DNA from: Lachnospiraceae bacterium
GTDB lineage: Bacteria; Bacillota; Clostridia; Lachnospirales; Lachnospiraceae
NCBI GenBank assembly: GCA_017542245.1
Contig: JAFXXN010000179.1
Coordinates: 62,001-126,000, forward strand
Direction of reading: 5' to 3'
Length of the DNA: 64,000 bases
Shown: piece after piece, positions 32,159 to 41,289 of the stretch
Position numbering within the stretch: the stretch's first letter is position 1
Layout of the letters: every line of letters starts with the position of its first letter
Notes under the pieces: generated by a model
Databases searched by the model: none
What the model was told of the DNA's origin: nothing
Seen by the model: the letters and a program-made list of their open reading frames with translations, nothing else
Program-made: the position numbers and the translations under genes

Positions 32159-34783
32159 ATGAAGAAAAAAGTAAATCAGGAATTAAAAAATGAAAAAAAT
32201 TCAAAAATCAAGCAATTCCTGCTTGATATGATTGCACCTGTGGTATTGCTGGGTATAACTATAGCACTTTTTGTATACGGTAACAGTAAGAAACCTGTAA
32301 CAAATACTATTCCTATGCCCGATATGTATTCATATGAAGGCTCAGAGGATCCTATAACTCTTGAAAGCGGAGATTATAAATTATATGTTGATCCTTTAAC
32401 AACATATATTACTGTCGAGAATAAGAAATCCGGTAAGACCTGGACATCCAATCCTGAAGAGATTCTTACAGCTGATTTAACTGATGAAATTGCAAACAAG
32501 TTGAAATCAACTTTGATCCTGGAATACTCAAACAGTGTTGGTGCAACAATCGATCCTTATTATAACTATAAGTACAGTATTGAAAAGAGCATTTATGACA
32601 TTCAGAAAAATGGGGATGTTATAACAGTAAATTATTCAATAGGTGATGTTGCTAAAACATATATCTGTCCTCCGGTCTGCTTGGCAACTGAATTTGAAGA
32701 TTATCTTAAAAAGATAGAAGCTTCTGAGTCCGGCGGAACCAAGATAATGCGTGATGTAAAAGGTAATTACAAGAAGTGGGATAAAGATAAAGTTGGTAAG
32801 TATGATGTTGACCAGTTTGAAATAATCAAAGAAAGATATCCCAAGGTACTTGAAGAGCCTATTTACGTACTTCGTGATGGACTTGGCAAGACCACAATGG
32901 AGAAAACAGAAAGAGCTTTTGTTGGTATAGGTTATTCTGAAGAAGATTATAAGAAAGATAAAGAACTTGATAATCAGGAAGCAAGCTCCAACAAGCCTAT
33001 ATTCAATGTAACAATTCAATACAAACTCGAAGGTAACAAACTTACTGTAACAGTTCCTTTTGATAAGATTGAATGCCCTGCAGATTATCCTGCTATCGGT
33101 CTTAGCATTCTTCCTTACTTTGATGCAGCCGGAAAAGATACAACAGGATTTATGGTTGTTCCGGAAGGCGGCGGTTCTGTTATCAACTTTAACAACGGTA
33201 AGACCGCTATGGAAGCTTATGCTTCAAAGATTTACGGACGTGATCTTTGTTTGACTAAGGATTCTCTTGTACACGATCCTATATCTACATTCGGTGTTAT
33301 TGGTTCATCGAGAGGGGATCATTCATATATCTGTATTCCGGATGGATGTTCATCATATGCAACAATTTATGCAGATATTTACAGACAGAAGAGTCCTTGT
33401 AACAATATATATTTAAAGTATGATCTTTTCCAGCGTGAAATGTATGATATGGGTTCGCAGGTTTCAACTGCAATCTATAAATATATAGATGAGCTTCCGC
33501 AGGATGAAAAGATTACACAGACCTATGTATTCCTTGATAAAGGAAATTACGTAGACATGGCTGAGGCATACAGAGAGCATCTGCTTAAAGAATACGGTTC
33601 TTATATGAGCAAGAATAGCGACAGCTCTACTCCTGTAAATGTAGAAATCATTGGCGCTGCTGATAAGACCGAGCAGATACTTGGTATCCCGGTTAACAGA
33701 CCTCTTGAACTTACCAATTTTGATGAGGCTTCAGAGATAGCTAATGATCTTAAAAACAGTGTAGGAATGAAAAATGTTAATCTTAAGCTCGTTGGCTGGT
33801 GTAACGGTGGTGTTAAACAAACAGTCCTTAGCAGTGCAAGTCCTGTTTCAAAGCTTGGTGGAAAGAGCGGACTTAAGTCTTTCATAGAGACAGCAAAAGG
33901 ACTTGGATATAACGTATCACTTAACGGTATTGTAATGTATGCTATAGACAGCGATCTGTTTGACGGATTCTTCTCATTTACTGATGCTGCAAAGACTATT
34001 CCTCAGGAAAGAATGGAGATATTCAAATACAGTGCTGTAACATTTGCATTAAGAGAAGGTACTGAACCTTATTATCTGTTACATACAGATCTTATATTTA
34101 AGTATGCTGACAATCTTGTTGAAACAGCAGATAATTACGGCGTTGGCGTAAGCTTTGATGATTTCGGAAAAGATCTTGCAGCCGACTATTATGATGATAA
34201 GTTCTACTCCAGAGAAAAGGTTAAATCCTTGCAATCTGATCTGTTTAAGAAATTAAGAGACGGCGGAAAATATGTTGTAATCAATTCAGGAAATGAATAT
34301 GCTATTCCTTATGTTGATATGATAACAAATATGGATCTTAAGGGAAGCGATTATTCAATCCTTGACGAAAACATTCCTTTCCTTGAGTTTGCAATTCACG
34401 GATATGTAAATTATACAGGCGAATCTCTTAATATCAGCGGAGATATGTCAGAAGAGCTTCTGTATTCAGCAGCATACGGTGCAGGATTAAGCTTTACCTA
34501 CATGAAAGAGTCACCTTTTACTCTTCAGGATACACTCTATACACATTATTACGGTTGTGATTATGATGCATGGAAATCCTATATGGTTGATATTTACTCA
34601 AGATATGAAAAAGAACTTGGTCATATATTCAACCAGAAGATGACAAACCATGAATATATCAGCGAAGGTGTATCATGTACTACTTACGAAGACGGTACAA
34701 AAGTATACGTTAATTTCAATTTTGTTCCTTATAATGGTGGCGGAGTAAGTATTCCTGCCAGAGATTATATAGTGAAAAGATAA
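32159..34783 (+). CDS. DUF5696-domain membrane-anchored protein
   Basis: An 874-residue protein with an N-terminal helix (about 20-40) and a very large outer part. The central and C-terminal regions match my recollection of DUF5696, seen beside carbohydrate transporters in Lachnospiraceae and Paenibacillaceae. Motifs such as GLGYNVSLNGIVMYA, GVGVSFDDFGKDL and EYAIPYVDMITNMDL suggest a TIM-barrel-like glycosidase fold, with conserved Asp residues that could be catalytic. No established activity is known to me. It may process captured polysaccharide at the cell surface before transport. Ribosome site GAGGAG lies 5 bases before the ATG. Confidence 0.78.
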   Translation: MKKKVNQELKNEKNSKIKQFLLDMIAPVVLLGITIALFVYGNSKKPVTNTIPMPDMYSYEGSEDPITLESGDYKLYVDPLTTYITVENKKSGKTWTSNPEEILTADLTDEIANKLKSTLILEYSNSVGATIDPYYNYKYSIEKSIYDIQKNGDVITVNYSIGDVAKTYICPPVCLATEFEDYLKKIEASESGGTKIMRDVKGNYKKWDKDKVGKYDVDQFEIIKERYPKVLEEPIYVLRDGLGKTTMEKTERAFVGIGYSEEDYKKDKELDNQEASSNKPIFNVTIQYKLEGNKLTVTVPFDKIECPADYPAIGLSILPYFDAAGKDTTGFMVVPEGGGSVINFNNGKTAMEAYASKIYGRDLCLTKDSLVHDPISTFGVIGSSRGDHSYICIPDGCSSYATIYADIYRQKSPCNNIYLKYDLFQREMYDMGSQVSTAIYKYIDELPQDEKITQTYVFLDKGNYVDMAEAYREHLLKEYGSYMSKNSDSSTPVNVEIIGAADKTEQILGIPVNRPLELTNFDEASEIANDLKNSVGMKNVNLKLVGWCNGGVKQTVLSSASPVSKLGGKSGLKSFIETAKGLGYNVSLNGIVMYAIDSDLFDGFFSFTDAAKTIPQERMEIFKYSAVTFALREGTEPYYLLHTDLIFKYADNLVETADNYGVGVSFDDFGKDLAADYYDDKFYSREKVKSLQSDLFKKLRDGGKYVVINSGNEYAIPYVDMITNMDLKGSDYSILDENIPFLEFAIHGYVNYTGESLNISGDMSEELLYSAAYGAGLSFTYMKESPFTLQDTLYTHYYGCDYDAWKSYMVDIYSRYEKELGHIFNQKMTNHEYISEGVSCTTYEDGTKVYVNFNFVPYNGGGVSIPARDYIVKR

Positions 34784-34808
34784 TTGACAGGAAAGGGTAA
34801 GAGTAGCT

Positions 34809-35717
34809 ATGAAGAAACAAAAAAAGTTGGCAGGACTTGAAAAACGCAAGTCAATATCAGGGTATATATTTATAGCTCCGTTTATACTCGGTTTTTTACT
34901 GTTCATGTTTAAACCGTTGATCGACTCTTTGGTTATGAGTTTCCAGAACGTAGAATTAAATGGTACTATAGGTTCTACAAGAACATTTATAGGTTTTGAA
35001 AACTACAGAAACGCATTAAGAGTCGACCCGGATTTTAACAGACTTCTTACTGAGGAATTTATAAGACTTGTAGTCTACACATTAGCAATTATAGTTTTCT
35101 CATTCTTTATATCTCTGGTACTTAACCAGAAATTTAAAGGCAGAAGCTTGGTAAGAGCAGTATTCTTCCTCCCGGTTATACTTTCTTCCGGTGTTATATT
35201 AGGACTTGAAAGTAATAACCAGTATATGGCAGCTATGAAGGATACAGTAGAAACTACTGTTTCTGGAATAAGCGTCAGTGCCGCGGTGGAATCCATTCTG
35301 AAGACTATGGATGTCGGTGGTGCTGTATTTGATAAGGTTTTCGAAGTTATTGATAACATTTATGATGTTGCTATGGCTTCAGGTATGCAGATCATTATCT
35401 TCCTTTCAGGTCTGCAGACTATATCATCAAGTATGTATGAAGCAGCAAGTATTGATGGATGTACAAAGTGGGAGAGCTTATGGAAGATTACTTTCCCTAT
35501 GATATCTTCTCTGTTCCTTGTAAACTGGATCTACACTATAGTAGATTTCTGTATGAGATCTGATAACCAGGTAATAGATAAGATAACTACAGTTATGACT
35601 TCTAAGTTGCAGTATGGTCCTGCATCCGCTATGTCGTGGTTGTATTTCCTCTTCATAATAGCGTTTGTCGGCATTACATCATTCTTCATATCAAAGGTGG
35701 TTTATTACAATGACTAA
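34809..35717 (+). CDS. sugar ABC transporter permease, second pair (MalF-like)
   Basis: A 302-residue permease with about six helices. The coupling motif is YEAASIDGCTKWESLWKITFPMI near 215. Between helices 2 and 3 it has an external insertion (about 135-185) with many Val, Thr and Ser residues that the first permease pair lacks. It resembles the LplB/YtcP group of permeases for larger oligosaccharides. Its stop overlaps the start of the next permease by 8 bases, implying coupled translation. Confidence 0.9.
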   Translation: MKKQKKLAGLEKRKSISGYIFIAPFILGFLLFMFKPLIDSLVMSFQNVELNGTIGSTRTFIGFENYRNALRVDPDFNRLLTEEFIRLVVYTLAIIVFSFFISLVLNQKFKGRSLVRAVFFLPVILSSGVILGLESNNQYMAAMKDTVETTVSGISVSAAVESILKTMDVGGAVFDKVFEVIDNIYDVAMASGMQIIIFLSGLQTISSSMYEAASIDGCTKWESLWKITFPMISSLFLVNWIYTIVDFCMRSDNQVIDKITTVMTSKLQYGPASAMSWLYFLFIIAFVGITSFFISKVVYYND

Positions 35718-36717
35718 AAAGAAAGCTGGATTTAATTTTTGGGAGAGAAACAGATTATCAAACGGATATCTGTTGAGAAAGAAAGCAACAAAAGTTAGTG
35801 TAAGTATATTACGAGCTATACTTCTGTTCGGATTATGTTTCCTTATCTTACAGCCTGTTCTTAACAAGATTTCTGTTAGTTTCATGGATGAGAAGGATCT
35901 GTATAATCCTATAGTAGTATCGATACCACAGAATTTTACCACAGCTAACTATAGACTTGCTGCAGATGCTGAAATCATGGATTACAGCAACAGTTTAAGG
36001 AATTCTATAATTATAGCAACTACAATTGCACTCCTTCAGATTGCAATGTGTACTCTTGTTGGATATGGTTTTGCAAGATTTAAGTTCCCGTTTAAAAAGT
36101 TCTGGTTCGCTATGGTAATTCTGGTAATTATCATACCTCCGCAGACAATATCAAGTTCTTTGTATCTGCATTTCCAGTTCTTTGATATATTTGGAATTAT
36201 TGAGGGAATAAGCGGAGAACCATTGAACTTAAGAGGTTCGTTTGTCCCGTATTACTTGATAAGTGCAGGATGTATGGGACTAAAGAACGGACTGTATATT
36301 TACATGGTTCGTCAGTATTTCAGAAATATTCCTATAGACTTGGAAGAAGCTGCTTATATAGATGGATGCGGAACATTAAAGACATTCGTAAGGATTATGC
36401 TTCCTCAGGCAAAGCCCATCATCACTTCTTGTTTCCTTTTCGCATTTGTATGGCAGTGGACTGACGGCTTCTATGCTAAGCTGTTCTTCCAGGGCGTAAA
36501 GCTTGTCAGCAGACAGCTTGCTAACATTGTTGCGAGTCTGGGTGTATTTATCGGCCGTGTACAGGGTAGTGACGGACCGGCAACTATTACTACAGCAAGA
36601 TCAAACCAAATACTTTCTACAGGTACTCTGATGATCGTATTCCCGGTTATCTTCTTATATCTGTTTGCACAGCGTCAGTTCGTTGAAAGCTTATCAAGCA
36701 CAGGTATTAAAATGTAA
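35710..36717 (+). CDS. sugar ABC transporter permease, second pair (MalG-like)
   Basis: A 335-residue permease with about six helices and the coupling motif LEEAAYIDGCGTLKTFVRIMLPQ near 220. The frame is open to 35665, but the ATG at 35710 is chosen because AAAGGTGG lies 8 bases before it and the upstream residues are not permease-like. The gene overlaps its partner by 8 bases. The next gene, a solute-binding lipoprotein, has its own promoter, as is common when binding protein is needed in excess. Confidence 0.9.
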   Translation: MTKKKAGFNFWERNRLSNGYLLRKKATKVSVSILRAILLFGLCFLILQPVLNKISVSFMDEKDLYNPIVVSIPQNFTTANYRLAADAEIMDYSNSLRNSIIIATTIALLQIAMCTLVGYGFARFKFPFKKFWFAMVILVIIIPPQTISSSLYLHFQFFDIFGIIEGISGEPLNLRGSFVPYYLISAGCMGLKNGLYIYMVRQYFRNIPIDLEEAAYIDGCGTLKTFVRIMLPQAKPIITSCFLFAFVWQWTDGFYAKLFFQGVKLVSRQLANIVASLGVFIGRVQGSDGPATITTARSNQILSTGTLMIVFPVIFLYLFAQRQFVESLSSTGIKM

Positions 36718-36747
36718 TAAAAAAATTATAATAAAATCAAGAAATTG

Positions 36748-36776
36748 TTGCATAATTTTTAAGTATGTGTTATAAT
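36748..36776 (+). promoter_or_regulatory. internal promoter before the second solute-binding protein
   Basis: TTGCAT (36748-36753) and TATAAT (36771-36776) are 17 bp apart. This gives the binding-protein gene its own transcript within the cluster. Confidence 0.7.
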
Positions 36777-36789
36777 ATCTTCATTGTAT

Positions 36790-36854
36790 GTAAACTGCAT
36801 AGATTGAGGGATACCCGGAAGACTAATAATATCTCTCATTTGAGCAGTTTAGAT
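36790..36854 (+). promoter_or_regulatory. stem-loop in the leader of the second solute-binding protein
   Basis: TAAACTGC near 36790 pairs with GCAGTTTA near 36845. Within it TGAGGGATA pairs with TATCTCTCA through one wobble. The stem starts about 8 nt after the predicted transcription start. It may protect the 5' end and raise mRNA abundance. Confidence 0.5.
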
Positions 36855-36906
36855 AATAAATTAGCTGTAATAATATTACGCTAGTTCCTATGAGAAGGAG
36901 GAAAAA

Positions 36907-38427
36907 ATGAAAAAAAGAAATTTGCAGAGAATTTTTGCAGCATTCATGGCAACAGCTATGGTTGTAGGTGGAACAGCTTGTTCAAAGGAAGAGAAGAAGC
37001 CTGATACTACTCCTACTCCTACCCAGGACGCTGGTACTACAACTACTACACCTGAGCCTACAAAGGATGAAGGCGGAAGCGGCTCAACAGAAACCACTCC
37101 CGAGCCTACTCAGGAAGTAACCACTCCCGAGCCTACTCAGGTTGTAGAGGATGATAAGTGGGCAGACGTTGACCTCGGCGGAATGGAAATTATCGTTCGT
37201 GACTGGTGGTCACCTGAAGATCCCGGTGAGCCTAAGAATGACTACGAAGAAGCTCAGCGTAATTATCAGCAGGAAATGATGGAGAAATACCACTTCAAGA
37301 TCAGATCATTAGCTATTTCTGATTGGGGTTCGGCTCCTCAGGATTTCGTTGACTATGTAACAAACAAGGGCGACGAGAACAACTATGTATTCGTTCTTCG
37401 TAACGATCCTGCTATCGTTAGTGCTATGGCTAACGGCCTTATGTATGACCTTTCTACTCTTGACTGTCTTGATTTCACAGAAGAGAAGTTCGCAGCTAAC
37501 CGTACACATGAGATGTACTCATACGGTAGCAGCATCTACTGCTGCTTTGCTGGCCCTTCAGAGCCTCGTGATGGTCTGTTCTTCAATCCTGACTTACTTA
37601 AAGCTGCAGGTATCGAGCCTAACAGCATTTATGATATGCAGGCAAACGGAACATGGACTTGGGAAGCATTTGAGGATATGTTAAGCAAAGTTCAGAGAGA
37701 TACTGACGGTGATGGCGTTGATGATGTATTCGGTCTTTGCTGTAACAATGGTGTTTGTGTTACTACAGCTGTTATCTCTAACGGCGGTGAGTATGTTGGT
37801 AAGAAGGATGGCAAGTTCACTTACAGACTTGAAGATCCTGAGACAACAGAAGCTCTTCAGTGGATCACTGACATCTTCACAAAGTATAATAACCATGATC
37901 CCGAGGGTGCTGAGTGGAACTACTACATGTCTGACTTCAGAGATGGACATACAGCATTCATGATGGATCAGGAATATCAGGTTGGCGCTAACGGCGTATT
38001 CTGGGGTGACAATGCTCCTAACTTCACACCTGGTTTCGTAATGTTCCCTAAGGGACCCAAGGCTTCTACATACATTAACCTTTGGGATAACAACCCTCAT
38101 GCAATTCCTGCTTGCTACGATGCAGACAGAGCTTGGAAGATTGCATTTGCTTGGAACCTTTACACAAATCCTGTTCCCGATTATGAGGACTACAACGGAT
38201 ATGTTGTAACAGCACAGAACTCTATCGTTGATGAAAGAGCACAGGACGAGACAATTCCTATGATGTCAGAGCCTGAGCATGGTACAGTTACATATCATGC
38301 AATCATTCCTGATATGCAGGCTGGTCCTGAGTTTATCTGGTCTATTGGACCTAACGCTGACGTTGCAGCTGCTCAGGAAGCAATCAGAGATACTTGGAAA
38401 GCATATATTGACGCTGCTAACAAGTAA
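36907..38427 (+). CDS. sugar ABC transporter solute-binding lipoprotein
   Basis: A 506-residue lipoprotein. The lipobox ends at C25 (VGGTAC). A Pro/Thr/Glu-rich linker with repeated TTPEPTQ units (about 33-78) leads to a type 1 sugar-binding domain of about 420 residues. NGTWTWEAFEDML is a classical motif of this family. DTDGDGVDD near 275 is a calcium-loop motif that is common in this subgroup. It ends in a helical AIRDTWKAYIDAANK. Codon use is strongly biased, in keeping with its own promoter and high expression. It probably serves the permease pair at 34809 and 35710. Confidence 0.9.
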   Translation: MKKRNLQRIFAAFMATAMVVGGTACSKEEKKPDTTPTPTQDAGTTTTTPEPTKDEGGSGSTETTPEPTQEVTTPEPTQVVEDDKWADVDLGGMEIIVRDWWSPEDPGEPKNDYEEAQRNYQQEMMEKYHFKIRSLAISDWGSAPQDFVDYVTNKGDENNYVFVLRNDPAIVSAMANGLMYDLSTLDCLDFTEEKFAANRTHEMYSYGSSIYCCFAGPSEPRDGLFFNPDLLKAAGIEPNSIYDMQANGTWTWEAFEDMLSKVQRDTDGDGVDDVFGLCCNNGVCVTTAVISNGGEYVGKKDGKFTYRLEDPETTEALQWITDIFTKYNNHDPEGAEWNYYMSDFRDGHTAFMMDQEYQVGANGVFWGDNAPNFTPGFVMFPKGPKASTYINLWDNNPHAIPACYDADRAWKIAFAWNLYTNPVPDYEDYNGYVVTAQNSIVDERAQDETIPMMSEPEHGTVTYHAIIPDMQAGPEFIWSIGPNADVAAAQEAIRDTWKAYIDAANK

Positions 38428-38466
38428 TTAATTTCATTGACATTCAGTTACAATATTTAATTAATT

Positions 38467-38502
38467 AGGGACGGTGTTTTCCGGGCACTGTCCCTTATTT
38501 TA
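38467..38502 (+). terminator. terminator of the transport cluster
   Basis: AGGGACGGTG pairs with CACTGTCCCT (one G-T) and is followed by TATTTTAT. The GGGACGGT/ACTGTCC pattern is also seen in the hairpin at 51191, so it may be a recurring genomic element used as a terminator. Confidence 0.75.
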
Positions 38503-38625
38503 TGATATTTGCTTAATAAGATAGAAAAGAAAGTTAGTTATTTATCTTTTATATCTTATTAAGCTTTAGTATCATTTTATATAATTAAAAATCGTTACTA
38601 AAAAATATATTAAAAGGAGTTCAAA

Positions 38626-40224
38626 ATGCCAGTTTTAGCCCATAATCCTATCTTACCCGGATTTTATCCTGATCCTTCGGCGTGCGCGATAGGTGATGAT
38701 TTTTATATAGTAAATTCCAGTTTTGCATATTTCCCCGGTTTACCTATAATGCACAGTAATGATCTTGCACACTGGGATCAGATAGGCAATGTTCTTACAT
38801 CCGAGACGCAGTTACCACTTAAAAATGCTGAAGTTTCCAGAGGGCTTTTCGCTCCAACAATAAGATATAACAAAGGAACTTTTTATGTTATCTGTACAAA
38901 TGTTTCATTTGGCGGAAACTTTATCGTAACATCAAATAAAGCGGAAGGTCCCTATTCAGAGCCACATTATCTTGAAGGAGCCGATGGTATAGACCCCAGC
39001 CTTTTCTTTGATGATGACGGCAAATGTTATTATATTGGTACGCATCCAAACCCTGAGGGCTGTAAATATGATGGAGACTGGTATATCTATATTCAAGAGA
39101 TAGATATAAAGAATTTTAAGCTTGTCGGCGAGAAACATAACGTATGGAACGGTGCCATGCGCGGTGTACACTGGCCTGAAGGTCCTCATCTTTATAAAAA
39201 GGACGGATTTTATTATCTGCTTCATGCTGAAGGAGGTACTGGCCCGGAGCATGCGGTATCAGTTGCAAGAAGTAAAGAAGTGTTTGGTCCTTACGAAGGC
39301 AACTTTAAAAATCCTATAATTACACATCGTCATTTAGGAAAGAATTTCCCTATACAATATGTTGGTCATGCTGACATGTTTGAAACTTCAAAAGGTGACT
39401 GGTATATGGTCATGCTTGCGGTAAGACCGTTAAAAGGCTATACCACTATGGGACGTGAAACATTTATGGCAAGAGTAATCTGGGAAGATGGATGGCCCGT
39501 AGTAAATCCTAATGTCGGAATGCTCACTATGTCATTAAAAATCGATCTTGACCCGATAGAGAATGAACTTATATCAAATACAGAGCCCGGTGGAGATAAA
39601 ACATATGATTTTAGGACTATAAAAGAATTTGGTCCTGAAATACTGTTTTTAAGGAATCCTGAAAAGGATATGTATGAGATTGTTGAAAAACGTGGCTTAA
39701 AGCTTAAATGTTCAAAGTCACTTATAACAAGCCTTGGAGATGTTTCTTTTATTGGTTTACGTCAGGATTGTCACGCATTTGAGATAGGCTGTGTAATTAA
39801 TACCGAAAATCTCTGCAGAGGTGCATCTGCCGGACTGATCATATATCAGAACAATAAATACAATGTCCGTTTTGAAATTTCAAACTGGATAGGATACGTA
39901 ATTGTTACTAAAGACGGAGTTGAAGAAAAAATAGAAACATGTCCTTTAGGAAACATTGCCACAACTATCATGATCCGTGTCCTTGGACTAAAAGCATTTT
40001 TCTTCATTATGACTGAAAAAGGTCCTTTGCCTATTGCCGGTAACCTTGATATTTCTTCACTTTCTACCGAAGTGGCCGGTGGCTTTGTAGGATGTACATG
40101 CGGCTTATATGCACACGATTATGATGAAAAACGTGAGGATGACATATATGCCGGCTTCCAAAAGCTGTATTATAAGAGGTTTAGAACTCAGATGGAAAAA
40201 GATCAGCAGGAAGAGGAAGTCTGA
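38626..40224 (+). CDS. glycoside hydrolase family 43 enzyme (beta-xylosidase/arabinofuranosidase)
   Basis: A 532-residue inverting enzyme of family GH43, with a five-bladed propeller (about 5-310) and a C-terminal beta-sandwich typical of xylosidases (GH43_C2, about 340-525). The three catalytic carboxylates are visible: D16 (general base, YPDPSAC), D123 (GIDPSLF) and E185 (WPEGPHLY). Members release xylose or arabinose from xylo-oligosaccharides. No signal peptide is present, so it is cytoplasmic and likely processes what the preceding ABC cluster imports. Ribosome site AAAGGAG precedes the ATG. Confidence 0.9.
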   Translation: MPVLAHNPILPGFYPDPSACAIGDDFYIVNSSFAYFPGLPIMHSNDLAHWDQIGNVLTSETQLPLKNAEVSRGLFAPTIRYNKGTFYVICTNVSFGGNFIVTSNKAEGPYSEPHYLEGADGIDPSLFFDDDGKCYYIGTHPNPEGCKYDGDWYIYIQEIDIKNFKLVGEKHNVWNGAMRGVHWPEGPHLYKKDGFYYLLHAEGGTGPEHAVSVARSKEVFGPYEGNFKNPIITHRHLGKNFPIQYVGHADMFETSKGDWYMVMLAVRPLKGYTTMGRETFMARVIWEDGWPVVNPNVGMLTMSLKIDLDPIENELISNTEPGGDKTYDFRTIKEFGPEILFLRNPEKDMYEIVEKRGLKLKCSKSLITSLGDVSFIGLRQDCHAFEIGCVINTENLCRGASAGLIIYQNNKYNVRFEISNWIGYVIVTKDGVEEKIETCPLGNIATTIMIRVLGLKAFFFIMTEKGPLPIAGNLDISSLSTEVAGGFVGCTCGLYAHDYDEKREDDIYAGFQKLYYKRFRTQMEKDQQEEEV

Positions 40225-40261
40225 TCATCTTTAATATCAAAAAATAAGAGGATTTAAAGAA

Positions 40262-41248
40262 ATGAGAAAAAGTACAAAAAGTAAAAAAATTACTCTGCCG
40301 GCAAGATTTCATCTTCCGGGATTAAGATTTAATTATCCGCTGAATATGTACTGGGTAAGCTTATTAAAGACTCATCCCGAGCTTTTCAGGGAAGGGGTTG
40401 AAATAGGTTCTTTCTTTGGATGTTTCCCTGTTGCACTTTGGAACGGCGGAAGGCTTATAGCGCATGATCAGTGTGATTCCACATTTATAAAGAATGTAAT
40501 AAAAAGTATAAACAATGAAGGAATTCCCGTAAGATATACATTTACAAATCCGTTGCTGACAGAAGAAGATCTTGACGATCCGTATTGCAATTTCTGTATG
40601 CAGGCCGCAGATAACGGCATGAACGAAGTAATGGTATTTTCACCCATACTTGAAAAATATATCAGGGAAAAGTATCCTTCATTCTCGGTAAACAGTTCAA
40701 CATGCAAAGAAATCAAAGATATAGACGAACTGAATGCAGAGCTTGAAAAAGACTATAAATATGTCGTTCTCGATTACAATCTTAACAATCAGTGGGAACT
40801 TGTTGAAGGCCTTAGCAAACCCGAAAAACTTGAAGTTCTGATAAATACTTTATGTACTCCCGCATGTCCGAGACGTGGTGAACACTACCGGTATATCGCA
40901 CAAAAACAGAGAGCCATTTTAGAAAACAGAAAGCTTCCTCCGGAAGAAAGAAAAGAAATAGTTGATGATTGGAAATGCGAATACGGAGAGTACAATTATC
41001 TTTATAAGATAATGGATTATCCCACATTTATCAGTAACGATATGATCTGGAACGATTATATTCCGAGAGGCATAAACAACTTTAAGATTGAAGGACGTAC
41101 TGCAAATCTTTTTTCACTTATCGAAACATACTGCTATTACATGATTAAACCTGAATGTGTAGGTGAAGCAAGAATGCTCATGATCTCGAATCTTATGGAT
41201 TCACGTATTATAACCGTTAATAAACCCAGACCTTCCCATTGGCCGTAA
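40262..41248 (+). CDS. U32 peptidase-like protein, paralogue 1
   Basis: A 328-residue soluble protein. Features are a VEIGSFFGCFPVALWNGG segment near 45, PYCNFCMQAADNGMNEV near 105-125, and CTPACPRRGEHYR near 200. The alternating alpha/beta pattern and the last motif recall U32-family proteins (TrhP, UbiU, YegQ type), in which cysteines can hold a 4Fe-4S cluster. The similarity is partial, so I assign only a resemblance. It has an insertion around 220-240 that its neighbour lacks. It begins 37 bases after the GH43 gene. The two paralogues together suggest a heteromeric or divergent pair. Function unknown. Confidence 0.6.
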   Translation: MRKSTKSKKITLPARFHLPGLRFNYPLNMYWVSLLKTHPELFREGVEIGSFFGCFPVALWNGGRLIAHDQCDSTFIKNVIKSINNEGIPVRYTFTNPLLTEEDLDDPYCNFCMQAADNGMNEVMVFSPILEKYIREKYPSFSVNSSTCKEIKDIDELNAELEKDYKYVVLDYNLNNQWELVEGLSKPEKLEVLINTLCTPACPRRGEHYRYIAQKQRAILENRKLPPEERKEIVDDWKCEYGEYNYLYKIMDYPTFISNDMIWNDYIPRGINNFKIEGRTANLFSLIETYCYYMIKPECVGEARMLMISNLMDSRIITVNKPRPSHWP

Positions 41249-41289
41249 AACATTTGGGTAAAAAACAAATTTTATCGAGAGGTATTTCC

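Noticed and set aside
37010-37145. Tandem DNA repeat
   Set aside because: It encodes the Thr/Pro/Glu linker of a solute-binding lipoprotein and has no other structure.
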